NCBI GenBank assembly: GCA_944363895.1
Contig: CALVVP010000034.1
Location: 1-9,895, forward strand
Direction of reading: 5' to 3'
DNA: 9,895 nt
From: an uncultured Bacilli bacterium
Lineage (GTDB): Bacteria; Bacillota_I; Bacilli_A; RF39; UBA660
Of the stretch, positions 1-6,886 are shown piece by piece. Under the pieces are notes generated by a model that searched no databases, had not been told where the DNA came from, and was given only the letters and a program-made list of their open reading frames with translations. Made by a program: the position numbers and the translations under genes. How positions within the stretch are numbered: the stretch's first letter is position 1; every line of letters begins with the position of its first letter.

Positions 1-744
1 GAGCAACATTTACATCCTTCTCTTTATATAAAAGTAGCTAAAATATTAAACAAGATATCTACTCAAGGTATAAAAGTTATTATCGCTACTCATTCACCTG
101 TAATTACTCAGTATTTTATAGACGATACAAATGAATTATGTAAGGTTATAGATGGGACATGTAACTTTTTACCTAAAATAGATGAATTAATAACATTATC
201 ACAAAGTTTTGATTGTTATCACAAAGAAGAGTTAAAATTAAAAAGTTATAATTCTATTGAAACTAAATACAGTATGTATTTTAAAAATTTTGTTCTTCCA
301 ATAATTTTAAATGCTTTGTTTTGCAATTGTATGCTTTTGGGTGAGGGAGCAATAGAAAGAAAAGTATTTGATATTTATTTATTAAAATATGCTTCTACAA
401 TGAAGAAGAATGATGTTAGTTATGCCATAGTGGATGGCAAAATTTTCTTTCCATTAGTAATTAGTGTTTTGAAGAAAATTGGTACAAAGGTTATAACAAT
501 ACACGATTTAGATGATGAGAGTAATCCAGCTCATGCATATTTAAATAATGTTATTAAAGAATTATCTGATGAAGTTATTACTTTTAAACCAAAGATTGAA
601 AATTTTTTAGGAATTACTAAGGATATGTGTAATGGTAAATATAGAGAGTCTATTATATTGATAAATGAGTTTTATTTAGATGACAATGAAAAACTTAATC
701 AGTTGTTGGAACTGATAGATAAAGCAATAGAAAAAATAAATTAA
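1..744 (+). CDS. OLD-family ATP-dependent nuclease, C-terminal part (5' end outside window)
   Basis: The frame is open from the first base, so this is the C-terminal 247 residues of a longer protein. It begins inside the Walker B/D-loop region typical of OLD and SMC-like ATPases (EQHLHPSL, usually preceded by DEP). The H-loop ATHSP follows at fragment residues 29-33. A TOPRIM domain then runs from about residue 112: GEGAIE (acidic residues E115 and E119), DGK at 144-146, and the metal-binding HDLDDE with D168 and D170. An ENFLGI stretch near the end is also typical of these TOPRIM domains. OLD-family proteins pair an ABC-type ATPase with a TOPRIM DNA nuclease; members act as phage exclusion nucleases, as GajA of Gabija, and in retron-linked or housekeeping roles. 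Which subtype this is cannot be decided without the N-terminus and upstream neighbour. It reads as intact to its stop and is followed by a terminator, so it is transcriptionally separate from rbgA. Confidence 0.82.
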   Translation, partial: EQHLHPSLYIKVAKILNKISTQGIKVIIATHSPVITQYFIDDTNELCKVIDGTCNFLPKIDELITLSQSFDCYHKEELKLKSYNSIETKYSMYFKNFVLPIILNALFCNCMLLGEGAIERKVFDIYLLKYASTMKKNDVSYAIVDGKIFFPLVISVLKKIGTKVITIHDLDDESNPAHAYLNNVIKELSDEVITFKPKIENFLGITKDMCNGKYRESIILINEFYLDDNEKLNQLLELIDKAIEKIN

Positions 745-756
745 AAATGGTATTTT

Positions 757-785
757 AAAAGAATGGACAAACTCTGTTCTTTTTT
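757..785 (+). terminator. Rho-independent terminator of the OLD-family gene
   Basis: An 11-bp stem (AAAAGAATGGA with TCTGTTCTTTT, two G-T wobbles) closes a CAAAC loop and runs into a T tract. It lies 13 bases after the stop codon. The stem is A/T-rich, so its strength is uncertain, but its position between a stop codon and a new promoter supports the call. Confidence 0.65.
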
Positions 786-815
786 ATATTAAAACGAAAG
801 AAAATATAAATTTTG

Positions 816-824
816 TGTTATAAT
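816..824 (+). promoter_or_regulatory. Extended -10 promoter for the rbgA operon
   Basis: TGTTATAAT is a perfect TATAAT preceded by the TGn of an extended -10 element, 38 bases before the rbgA ATG. At 17-bp spacing the -35 position reads GAAAGA, which is poor, so recognition would rest on the extended -10. It is the only good promoter seen before four closely packed genes. Confidence 0.6.
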
Positions 825-846
825 TATATGTATTCAAGACTTTAAA

Positions 847-856
847 AAGGAAGTGA
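847..856 (+). promoter_or_regulatory. Ribosome binding site that sets the rbgA start at ATG 862
   Basis: AAGGAAGTGA matches the full anti-Shine-Dalgarno consensus AAGGAGGTGA at 9 of 10 bases and lies 5 bases before ATG 862. The upstream in-frame GTG at 853 is inside this element, so it cannot be the start. Confidence 0.8.
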
Positions 857-861
857 AATTT

Positions 862-1749
862 ATGGAAAATGTAGAAAAAAAGTTCCCAAAAACCAGTATC
901 AACTGGTATCCAGGTCATATGGCTAAAACCAAAAGATTGGTCAAAGAACAATTAGACTTAATTGATATAGTTTATGAAGTAATCGATGCTAGAATGCCTT
1001 ATTCTTCAAAAATAAAAGATATCGATGACATAATCAAAAATAAACCATGTATTTTAATCGTGACTAAATATGACCTATGTGATAAAAAAGAAACTGATAA
1101 ATGGATAAAATATTATAAAGACAAAAATTATAATGTTTTACCTTTAGACTTAGAAACTAAACCAAATTTAAAACCATTACTCGATTTAACTAATGAATTA
1201 ATGGAAAATATCAATCAAAAAAGAGAACAAAAAGGTCTACTTAAAAAAAGAACAAGAGTCTTAATCATCGGTATTCCTAATGTTGGCAAAAGTACTTTAA
1301 TCAATCGCTTAGTAGGAAAAAAAGCCGTTTCAGTTGGCAATAAACCCGGTGTCACCAAACAACTAAGTTGGATTAGAATCAATGACAAGTTAGAATTACT
1401 AGACACTCCCGGTATTTTATGGCCAAAATTAGATAATGAAAAAGTAGCTTTAAACCTAGCTAGTCTAACAGCAATTAAAGAAGAAATTTTGCCTTTATTT
1501 AATGTTTGTGAATATATTTTAAATACTTTAGATAAATATTATCCAGAAAAATTAGCCGAAAGATATAAAATTACTAAACTTGATGAAGATATAGTTGAAA
1601 CCTTAGAAAAGATTGGCAAAATAAGAGGTTGTTTAATTAAAGGTGGACAAGTTGACTATGATAAGGTAATTAGTGTTATAATAAATGATATAAAAAACGG
1701 ATATTTTAAAAATATTACCTTTGACCGAATTGAAGAAATAAAGGAGTAA
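862..1749 (+). CDS. rbgA: Ribosome biogenesis GTPase RbgA (YlqF)
   Basis: RbgA is a cytoplasmic GTPase needed for late assembly of the 50S subunit in Bacilli. The 295-residue protein shows the circularly permuted GTPase order of the YlqF/YawG family: G4 (TKYD, 68-71) comes first, then G1/P-loop (GIPNVGKST, 137-145), G2 (GVTK, 163-166) and G3 (DTPG, 181-184). The N-terminal WYPGHMAK (15-22) contains the His (H19) equivalent to the catalytic His9 of Bacillus RbgA. The C-terminal helical domain (about 200-290) is the part that contacts the ribosome. G4 starts with Thr in place of the usual Asn (NKxD), a change also tolerated in some other GTPases. Length is normal for the family. It heads an operon with mrnC (2 bases later) and rlmB, two other 50S/23S maturation genes, so the whole set serves large-subunit maturation. 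The start is ATG 862, chosen by its Shine-Dalgarno sequence. Confidence 0.95.
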   Translation: MENVEKKFPKTSINWYPGHMAKTKRLVKEQLDLIDIVYEVIDARMPYSSKIKDIDDIIKNKPCILIVTKYDLCDKKETDKWIKYYKDKNYNVLPLDLETKPNLKPLLDLTNELMENINQKREQKGLLKKRTRVLIIGIPNVGKSTLINRLVGKKAVSVGNKPGVTKQLSWIRINDKLELLDTPGILWPKLDNEKVALNLASLTAIKEEILPLFNVCEYILNTLDKYYPEKLAERYKITKLDEDIVETLEKIGKIRGCLIKGGQVDYDKVISVIINDIKNGYFKNITFDRIEEIKE

Positions 1750-1751
1750 TA

Positions 1752-2117
1752 ATGGAAAATGTTTTAGTTTTAGCTTATTTAGGTGATAGTGTCTATGAAG
1801 TTTATATTCGAAAATACTTAATCGATCAAAAAATAAGTAAAGTAAATAATTTACAAAAAGAAGCCATTAAATATGTTAGCGCTAAAGGACAGTGTGAACA
1901 AATTAATAAGTTAATCAATAATAATTTTCTAACTAAAGAAGAATTAAACATATTTTATCGTGCGAGAAATCATAAGACCAACTCCCACCCTAAAAACACC
2001 GATATTATTACTTATAAATATGCTACTGGTTTTGAAGCAATTATTGGCTACTTATTTTTAAACAACAATACAAAAAGAATTGAAGAAATAATAAAATTTT
2101 GTTTGGAGGTGAAATAA
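1752..2117 (+). CDS. mrnC: Mini-ribonuclease III, 23S rRNA maturation
   Basis: Mini-III is an RNase III-fold endonuclease without a dsRNA-binding domain; in Bacillus it trims both ends of precursor 23S rRNA. The 121-residue protein is one catalytic domain only. The signature LAYLGDSVYE (7-16) carries the catalytic Asp12, YVSAKGQ (about 41-47) and the RARNHK...HPKN stretch (about 70-82) are family motifs, and FEAIIGYLFL (94-103) carries the second catalytic acid, E95. It starts 2 bases after the rbgA stop, with its Shine-Dalgarno (AAGGAG) inside the end of rbgA. It overlaps the rlmB start by one base (TAATG). In Bacillus this gene follows cysS; here cysS is absent from the cluster and rbgA takes that place. 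Confidence 0.95.
   Translation: MENVLVLAYLGDSVYEVYIRKYLIDQKISKVNNLQKEAIKYVSAKGQCEQINKLINNNFLTKEELNIFYRARNHKTNSHPKNTDIITYKYATGFEAIIGYLFLNNNTKRIEEIIKFCLEVK
2105..2112 (+). promoter_or_regulatory. Ribosome binding site that sets the rlmB start at ATG 2117
   Basis: GGAGGTGA lies 4 bases before ATG 2117 and inside the last codons of mrnC. The longer frame beginning at TTG 2099 has no such site, so it is rejected as the start. Confidence 0.85.
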
Positions 2118-2776
2118 TGTATGTATATGGTAAAAATGTTGCAAAAGAATTAAATAGTAAAATCGAAAAAGCCTATGTAACAAATAATTTTAAAGATAAA
2201 GAATTATTAAAAAAAATTAAAGCCCCAATTGTTTATGTTGATAAAAGAAAACTAGATAAAATGGTCGATGGCGTCCATCAAGGAATCGTTTTAAAAATTG
2301 CTGATTACGAATATAAAGATATTAATAATATAAATACCGATATTGTTGTTATCTTAGACCATTTAGAAGATCCTCATAATTTAGGCGCTATTATTAGAAC
2401 TTGTGAAGCAGCCGGAATCAAAGATATTATTTTACCCAAAGATCGTAGTGTACAAGTCAATAGTACAGTTATGAAAACCAGTGCTGGTTGTTTAGATAAA
2501 GTAAATATATATCAAGTAACTAATCTTGTTCAAACCATCAATAATTTAAAAAAACAAGGTTTTTGGATTATTGGAACTGATATGACAGGAACAGATTATA
2601 AAGCAATCGACTATCAAGGCAAAATCGCTATTGTCATCGGTAATGAAGGAAACGGCATGAGTCGTTTAGTTAAAGAAACCTGTGATTTTATTGCCTGTAT
2701 TCCCATGCAAGGTACCGTTAATAGTTTAAATGCTTCAGTGGCTGCGGGAATTATTTTATTCGAAATAAGGAGGTAA
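2117..2776 (+). CDS. rlmB: 23S rRNA 2'-O-methyltransferase, RlmB/TrmH type (SPOUT)
   Basis: RlmB transfers methyl from S-adenosylmethionine to the 2'-OH of a conserved guanosine (Gm2251 in E. coli numbering) in the peptidyl-transferase centre. The 219-residue protein has an N-terminal RNA-substrate-binding domain (VYGKNVAKEL at 3-12, to about 70) and a SPOUT catalytic domain. The three trefoil-knot motifs are plain: NLGAIIRT (88-95, catalytic Arg94), IVIGNEGNGM (172-181), and PMQGTVNSLNASVAAG (196-211). Start and length agree with the family once ATG 2117 is used. It is translationally coupled to mrnC by a TAATG overlap and is followed after one base by the sigma factor gene. The mrnC-rlmB-sigH order is that of Bacillus, but without the usual rae1/yacP between rlmB and sigH. 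The exact target base is inferred from family membership; other TrmH-like enzymes methylate different sites. Confidence 0.92.
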   Translation: MYVYGKNVAKELNSKIEKAYVTNNFKDKELLKKIKAPIVYVDKRKLDKMVDGVHQGIVLKIADYEYKDINNINTDIVVILDHLEDPHNLGAIIRTCEAAGIKDIILPKDRSVQVNSTVMKTSAGCLDKVNIYQVTNLVQTINNLKKQGFWIIGTDMTGTDYKAIDYQGKIAIVIGNEGNGMSRLVKETCDFIACIPMQGTVNSLNASVAAGIILFEIRR

Positions 2777-2777
2777 T

Positions 2778-3377
2778 ATGAATTATAAAAATTTTAATGA
2801 TTATGAATTACTAGATTACATCTATAGTTGCAATGAAGATGCTAATGAAATCCTTCTTTATAAATATCGTCCCTTAATTGTCAATACCGCCCAAAAATTA
2901 TTTAAATATTGTACTGGTGGTGTCGACTTAAATGATTTAATTCAAGAAGGAATGTTAGGATTAAATGACGCCATCAATAGTTTTAGAGATGATAAAGAAG
3001 CTAATTTTGGAACTTATGCTAGATTATGTATCGAAAGAAGAATTTATAGTCTTGCTAAAAGTACTAGAACCTATAAAAATAAAATCTTAAACGAATCATT
3101 TTCCCTTGAAGATGAAGAAGATTTAACTATCGATCGTTTTTTAATGGATAATTCGACTAATCCTGATTCGATGATTTCCGATAATGACTATCAAAACAAT
3201 ATCATTACTAAATTAGAAGAACAATTAACAAGTTTAGAAAAACAAGTTTTAGAACTTAAAAAAAACGACTTTAATTATAAAGAAATAGCTGATATTTTAG
3301 ACAAAGAACCAAAAGCTATCGACAATGCTTTACAAAGAATAAAAACAAAATTAAAAAACATTATGCGCAATTCATAA
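2778..3377 (+). CDS. sigH: RNA polymerase sigma factor, SigH-like (sigma-30 type)
   Basis: The 199-residue protein has sigma region 2 at about 22-100 (VDLNDLIQEGMLGLNDAI at 49-66 is region 2.2; NFGTYARLCIERRI at 76-89 covers 2.3-2.4) and a region 4 helix-turn-helix at about 150-196 (FNYKEIADIL, then KAIDNALQRIKTKLKNIM). Region 3 is replaced by an acidic linker, as in SigH. The closing IDNALQRIKTKL is very close to the SigH signature, and the position right after rlmB matches Bacillus sigH. In Bacillus SigH drives entry into sporulation and competence; related factors in non-sporulating relatives (ComX type) control DNA uptake. Whether this host sporulates cannot be seen here, so targets are unknown. 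The ribosome binding site AAGGAGGT (2767-2774) overlaps the rlmB stop. rpmG, secE and nusG, the usual downstream genes, are missing and a convergent gene follows. Confidence 0.85.
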   Translation: MNYKNFNDYELLDYIYSCNEDANEILLYKYRPLIVNTAQKLFKYCTGGVDLNDLIQEGMLGLNDAINSFRDDKEANFGTYARLCIERRIYSLAKSTRTYKNKILNESFSLEDEEDLTIDRFLMDNSTNPDSMISDNDYQNNIITKLEEQLTSLEKQVLELKKNDFNYKEIADILDKEPKAIDNALQRIKTKLKNIMRNS

Positions 3378-3383
3378 TGTTTT
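3355..3383. terminator. Bidirectional terminator shared by the sigH-like and membrane protein genes
   Basis: A perfect 11-bp inverted repeat (AAAACATTATG, 7-base loop CGCAATT, CATAATGTTTT) has an A tract on the left and a T tract on the right, so it can act on either strand. It contains the sigH-like TAA (3375-3377) and overlaps the convergent gene's stop (3382-3384). The gap between the two genes is only 4 bases. Confidence 0.75.
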
Positions 3384-3918
3384 ATTTAACATAAATATTA
3401 ATCCCATATTTACTATTAGCCATATCAAAAAAAACATAATTTTCGATTGGATTATAAGTTAAATATCCAAAGATGATATAAGTGATAATAATTCCGATAA
3501 TCCCAATAATATTTTGGTATTTTATTTCTTTAAATTGTAGAAAATAATAACTTAAAACTTGCTCTAAACCAATAATTAAAAACAACAAACCAATACTTAT
3601 AATCATATTCTCACCAAAATTATTATATATTGGAATAAAAATTGATAAATATAAAATAATAGCTATAACAGGAATTATGAATAGTTGGAAAAGAAAATTG
3701 TTAAAAGTGATTTTATTTTTACTCAAAAATAAATAATCGAAGATACCATAAAAAACATAAGAAGTAAAAATCAATTTCATATGTTCCCAAATACTTTCAT
3801 TAACAGGAGCAAAGATACTAAATAAAGAATTAGGCCAAAAATCATATATAAAATGCAACGGAAAACATAATAAAAAAATTAAAAATAAACCTAGTATTTT
3901 TATTGCTTTTAACCCCAT
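3382..3918 (-). CDS. Polytopic membrane protein, probably DUF6512 family
   Basis: This is a 178-residue integral membrane protein of unknown function. About five hydrophobic helices can be seen (near residues 5-25, 45-65, 75-97, 104-127 and 134-155). The most conserved-looking part is a loop before helix 2, FAPVNESIWEHMKL (36-49), and the C-terminal tail has a P-x4-F-F-D...YGI pattern (156-173). Both resemble, from memory, the uncharacterised DUF6512 membrane family; the family number should be checked. There is no signal peptide beyond the first helix. The start is supported by AAGGATGTGG (3932 down to 3923 on the minus strand), 4 bases from the ATG. It is convergent with the sigma gene and divergent from dnaG, so it is its own transcription unit. 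No function is claimed. Confidence 0.8.
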   Translation of the reverse strand: MGLKAIKILGLFLIFLLCFPLHFIYDFWPNSLFSIFAPVNESIWEHMKLIFTSYVFYGIFDYLFLSKNKITFNNFLFQLFIIPVIAIILYLSIFIPIYNNFGENMIISIGLLFLIIGLEQVLSYYFLQFKEIKYQNIIGIIGIIITYIIFGYLTYNPIENYVFFDMANSKYGINIYVK

Positions 3919-3960
3919 AAAACCACATCCTTATTAAATAATATGTGAAAATTTTAAAAA

Positions 3961-4012
3961 AATATGCCATAAAAAAAGGAAATTGCCAACTTTTGTCGTA
4001 TATTAATAAATA
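3961..4012. promoter_or_regulatory. Possible divergent promoters between the membrane protein gene and dnaG
   Basis: On the minus strand TTGGCA (3989 to 3984) and CATATT (3966 to 3961) are 17 bp apart and face the membrane protein gene. On the plus strand the overlapping TTGCCA (3983-3988) could serve dnaG, but the -10 candidates (TATATT at 3999-4004, TAAATA at 4007-4012) are badly spaced. The 106-base gap holds no other feature. The dnaG promoter is thus only weakly defined. Confidence 0.35.
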
Positions 4013-4024
4013 GAGGAGAAAAAT

Positions 4025-5758
4025 ATGAAAACATTGACTGCTGAACAAATTAATGAAATAAGATCTAGTGTCGATATCGTCGATATTGTTTCTAAATATA
4101 TTCCACTGACGAAAAAAGGGAAAAATTATTTTGGTGTTTGTCCTTTTCATGAAGATAGTGATCCATCTTTAAGTGTCTCGCCAGATAAACAGATTTTTTC
4201 TTGTTTTTCTTGTCATACAACCGGCAATGTTTTCACTTTTATTAAAGAATATGAACATATATCATTCATTGAAGCTGTAAAAATGGTCGCCGCTACCGCT
4301 GGTATTAACATTGATATTGATACGACAAATAAAAAAACAATTAAAAATCAGGATATTTATAAAATATATGAGATTGGCCAAAAATTTTACTTAAATAATA
4401 TTAATACTCAATTTGGCAAGCAAGCTAAAGAATATCTTTATAAAAGAGGTATTAATGATGAATTAATTAAAGAATTTGAAATTGGACTAGCTATTAAAAA
4501 CAGTAAAGCTTTATCAAATCTATTAAGTAAAAAAGATTTCAAAGAAAAAGATCTAATCGATAGTGGATTAATCGTCAAAGATGAACATGGTTTTCACGAC
4601 TTCTTCTATGATCGAATTATGTTTCCTTTACACGATATTAATAACAAAGTTATCGGTTATAGTGGGCGAATTTACGACAATAGTGATGCGCCTAAATACA
4701 TCAATAGTAAAGAACATGTTTTATTTAAAAAAGGTGAATTTATCTATAACTATGCTAAAGCTAAAAACGACTGCCGAATGAAAAATACCGTCATTATTAT
4801 GGAAGGCTTTATGGATGTTATCAGAGCTTATAGCGTCGGAGTAACGAATGTGGTGGCTACTTTAGGAACTGCGTTTACTAAAGAACATGCTAATTTGATT
4901 AGAAGATTAGCTAGCAATGTCATCATTTGTTTCGATGGTGATTCAGCCGGAGCCAAAGCCACCATGGCTTGTAGCGATATTTTATTAAATTTCAAAATAA
5001 TTCCTAAAGTTGTTCGTTTAGAAGATAATTTAGATCCTGATGAATATGTTTTAAAATATGGTAAGGATAAATTTTTAGATAAAATAAACAATCCAATTAG
5101 TGTGATGGATTTCAAATTAAATTATTTAAAAAATAACAAAGACATGACGCAAACTGTCGATAAAGCTAAATATGCTACGGAAGTTATTGAACAATTAAAT
5201 AAAATTGAAGATGATGTTTTAAAAGAAGTAACTTTAAAAAAACTAGCCCAAGAAACAGATTTAGATGTCGAATTTTTAAAAAATAAATTAGATAAAAAAT
5301 TTTCAAAAGAAGTTATAAAACCAAAAAAAGTAGTTAAAACTAATAAATATAAGTTAGCAGAATTAGGATTACTTTATTATATGTTAAGAAGTGGGGAAGT
5401 CATTAAAATGTTCGATAATCGGACGGTCTATTTTCCGACAAAAGAATACCGATTATTAGCTCATGAAATAAGCTATTTTTATAAAAATAATAGCTATATT
5501 AATGAAGCGGACTTTCTATCAGATTTAGATGAATCGATGATTAAAGTTGTTGGCGAAGTAGAAGAGTTAGATTTAAAAGAAGAATATACACCGGATTTAA
5601 TTATCGATTATATTAATGCCATCGAAGAAAAAAATATCGATGATGAAATAAATCGTTTGACAAAATTATTGATTGAGGAAACAGATGAAATAAAAAAAGC
5701 TGAAATTGGACAAAAAATAGTCAATTTAAAAGTTAGGGGAGAGAGAAATGTTGGATGA
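4025..5758 (+). CDS. dnaG: DNA primase
   Basis: DnaG makes the short RNA primers for leading- and lagging-strand DNA synthesis at the replication fork, working with the DnaB-type helicase. The 577-residue protein has the full family layout. The N-terminal zinc-binding domain has ligands C39, H42, C60 and C63 (CPFH ... CFSCH, CHC2 pattern). The RNA polymerase core and TOPRIM domain follow, with EGFMD (catalytic E260) and FDGDSAG (D304, D306, metal binding). The C-terminal helical helicase-binding region is at about 440-577. Length is close to the 603 residues of the Bacillus enzyme. Start ATG 4025 has GAGGAG 6 bases upstream. The gene overlaps rpoD by 11 bases, giving the dnaG-rpoD pair of the macromolecular synthesis operon; rpsU, often the first gene, is absent. 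Confidence 0.97.
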   Translation: MKTLTAEQINEIRSSVDIVDIVSKYIPLTKKGKNYFGVCPFHEDSDPSLSVSPDKQIFSCFSCHTTGNVFTFIKEYEHISFIEAVKMVAATAGINIDIDTTNKKTIKNQDIYKIYEIGQKFYLNNINTQFGKQAKEYLYKRGINDELIKEFEIGLAIKNSKALSNLLSKKDFKEKDLIDSGLIVKDEHGFHDFFYDRIMFPLHDINNKVIGYSGRIYDNSDAPKYINSKEHVLFKKGEFIYNYAKAKNDCRMKNTVIIMEGFMDVIRAYSVGVTNVVATLGTAFTKEHANLIRRLASNVIICFDGDSAGAKATMACSDILLNFKIIPKVVRLEDNLDPDEYVLKYGKDKFLDKINNPISVMDFKLNYLKNNKDMTQTVDKAKYATEVIEQLNKIEDDVLKEVTLKKLAQETDLDVEFLKNKLDKKFSKEVIKPKKVVKTNKYKLAELGLLYYMLRSGEVIKMFDNRTVYFPTKEYRLLAHEISYFYKNNSYINEADFLSDLDESMIKVVGEVEELDLKEEYTPDLIIDYINAIEEKNIDDEINRLTKLLIEETDEIKKAEIGQKIVNLKVRGERNVG

Positions 5759-6824
5759 AATAAAAACTTTTGAACAAAGAAAAAATGAATTAGTAAAATT
5801 AGGAAAAAAACAAGGATATGTCACTTATGATGATTTAGCGCTAGCTTTAAAAGGATTAGAATTAGATTCCGATTCTTTAGATGATTTATATAATACCTTT
5901 AGTGAAAATAATATTCCTGTTGTGTCCGAGGAAGAAACAGATAGTGGTAATGATAAAATCCTATTAGACGATAATACTTTAACTAAAGATTTAAATATTA
6001 ATGATCCTGTTAGAATGTATTTAAAAGAAATTGGTCAAATTAAATTATTAACAACGGAAGAAGAGTTAGAGTTAGCCGATCGTATCTTAGAAGGTGATGA
6101 GGAAGCTAAAACTATTTTAGCCGAAGCTAATTTAAGATTAGTCGTCAGTATTGCTAAAAGATATGTTGGTCGCGGTATGTTATTTTTAGACTTAATTCAA
6201 GAAGGAAATATCGGTTTAATGAAAGCCGTTGAAAAATTTGATGTAACAAAAGGTTATAAATTTTCAACCTATGCAACTTGGTGGATTAGACAAGCTATCA
6301 CCAGAGCCATCGCCGATCAAGCAAGAACGATTCGGGTTCCTGTTCATATGGTCGAAACAATCAACAAACTAGCTAGAATTCAAAGACAATTAACATTAGA
6401 ATTAAACCGTGAACCGACCGAGGAAGAACTAGCTAAAAAAATGAATACTTCCGTTGATAAAATAAGAGAAATTTATAAAATAAGTCAAGAACCAGTTAGC
6501 TTAGAAACACCAATTGGTGAAGAAGATGATTCTCACTTAGGTGATTTTATTAAAGATGAACACAATATGAGTCCTGAAGAATATGCCACTAATGAAATGT
6601 TAAAAGATGAAATCAGTGATATTTTATTAACTTTAACTGAAAGAGAAGAGAAAGTTATCAGATTAAGATTTGGTCTTGAAGATGGTAAAGCGCGTACTTT
6701 AGAAGAAGTTGGTCAAATTTTTGGAGTAACACGAGAAAGAATTAGACAAATTGAAGCTAAAGCTTTAAGAAAACTAAGACATCCTTCTCGCTCTAGGAAG
6801 TTAAGAGATTATTTAGATAATTAA
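5748..6824 (+). CDS. rpoD: Primary (housekeeping) RNA polymerase sigma factor SigA/RpoD
   Basis: This is the vegetative sigma factor that directs RNA polymerase to TTGACA/TATAAT promoters, several of which occur in this window. The 358-residue protein has a short region 1.1 (1-80), region 1.2 ([11 protein letters not shown], 86-96), regions 2.1-2.4 with the invariant [20 protein letters not shown] (138-157) and [16 protein letters not shown] (172-187), region 3 (about 205-280), and region 4.2 HTH ([20 protein letters not shown], 317-336) ending in [14 protein letters not shown]. Length is as in Bacilli, much shorter than E. coli RpoD. The start ATG 5748 lies inside the last codons of dnaG with AGGGGAGAG (5735-5743) upstream, so translation is probably coupled. 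No convincing terminator follows before the next promoter. Confidence 0.98.
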   Translation: MLDEIKTFEQRKNELVKLGKKQGYVTYDDLALALKGLELDSDSLDDLYNTFSENNIPVVSEEETDSGNDKILLDDNTLTKDLNINDPVRMYLKEIGQIKLLTTEEELELADRILEGDEEAKTILAEANLRLVVSIAKRYVGRGMLFLDLIQEGNIGLMKAVEKFDVTKGYKFSTYATWWIRQAITRAIADQARTIRVPVHMVETINKLARIQRQLTLELNREPTEEELAKKMNTSVDKIREIYKISQEPVSLETPIGEEDDSHLGDFIKDEHNMSPEEYATNEMLKDEISDILLTLTEREEKVIRLRFGLEDGKARTLEEVGQIFGVTRERIRQIEAKALRKLRHPSRSRKLRDYLDN

Positions 6825-6851
6825 TTTGACAAATTTAATTATTTTAGATAA
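6813..6851 (+). repeat. Direct repeat pair TTTAGATAA around the nrtR-like promoter
   Basis: TTTAGATAA occurs at 6813-6821 and again at 6843-6851, exactly 30 bp apart, close to three helical turns. The second copy runs into the -10 element. Between them, centred on the -35, is an imperfect inverted repeat (AATTAATTTG, A, CAAATTTAATT). A regulator site is possible, but the first copy also encodes the end of SigA and the region is A/T-rich, so chance is a real alternative. Confidence 0.35.
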
Positions 6852-6854
6852 AAT
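6827..6854 (+). promoter_or_regulatory. SigA-type promoter for the NrtR-like gene
   Basis: TTGACA (6827-6832) and TAAAAT (6849-6854) are 16 bp apart. Transcription would begin near 6861. GTGT-N7-ACAC (6857-6871) spans that point and is a second candidate operator. The promoter starts 3 bases after the rpoD stop, making the following bicistron independent of dnaG-rpoD. Confidence 0.75.
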
Positions 6855-6886
6855 GAGTGTACTGTAAACACAAAGGGAGAAAAGTT

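Noticed and set aside
1215..1406. Minus-strand open frame of 63 codons inside rbgA
   Set aside because: It is antisense to the strongly conserved G1-G3 part of rbgA, has no convincing ribosome binding site and resembles no known protein.
3842..4150. Minus-strand open frame of 102 codons over the membrane gene start and dnaG start
   Set aside because: It crosses the divergent promoter region and the dnaG zinc-finger codons, and its Phe/Ile-rich translation is what antisense A/T-rich DNA gives.
4581..4781. Plus-strand open frame of 66 codons inside dnaG
   Set aside because: It is out of frame with the conserved dnaG sequence and has no ribosome binding site.
4828..5115. Minus-strand open frame of 95 codons inside dnaG
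   Set aside because: It is antisense to the TOPRIM domain and has no supporting signals.
6815..6846. A/T-rich inverted repeat after rpoD as a terminator
   Set aside because: The stem is nearly all A-T with a bulged base and lacks a clean T tract; its centre is the -35 of the next promoter, so an operator or chance is likelier.
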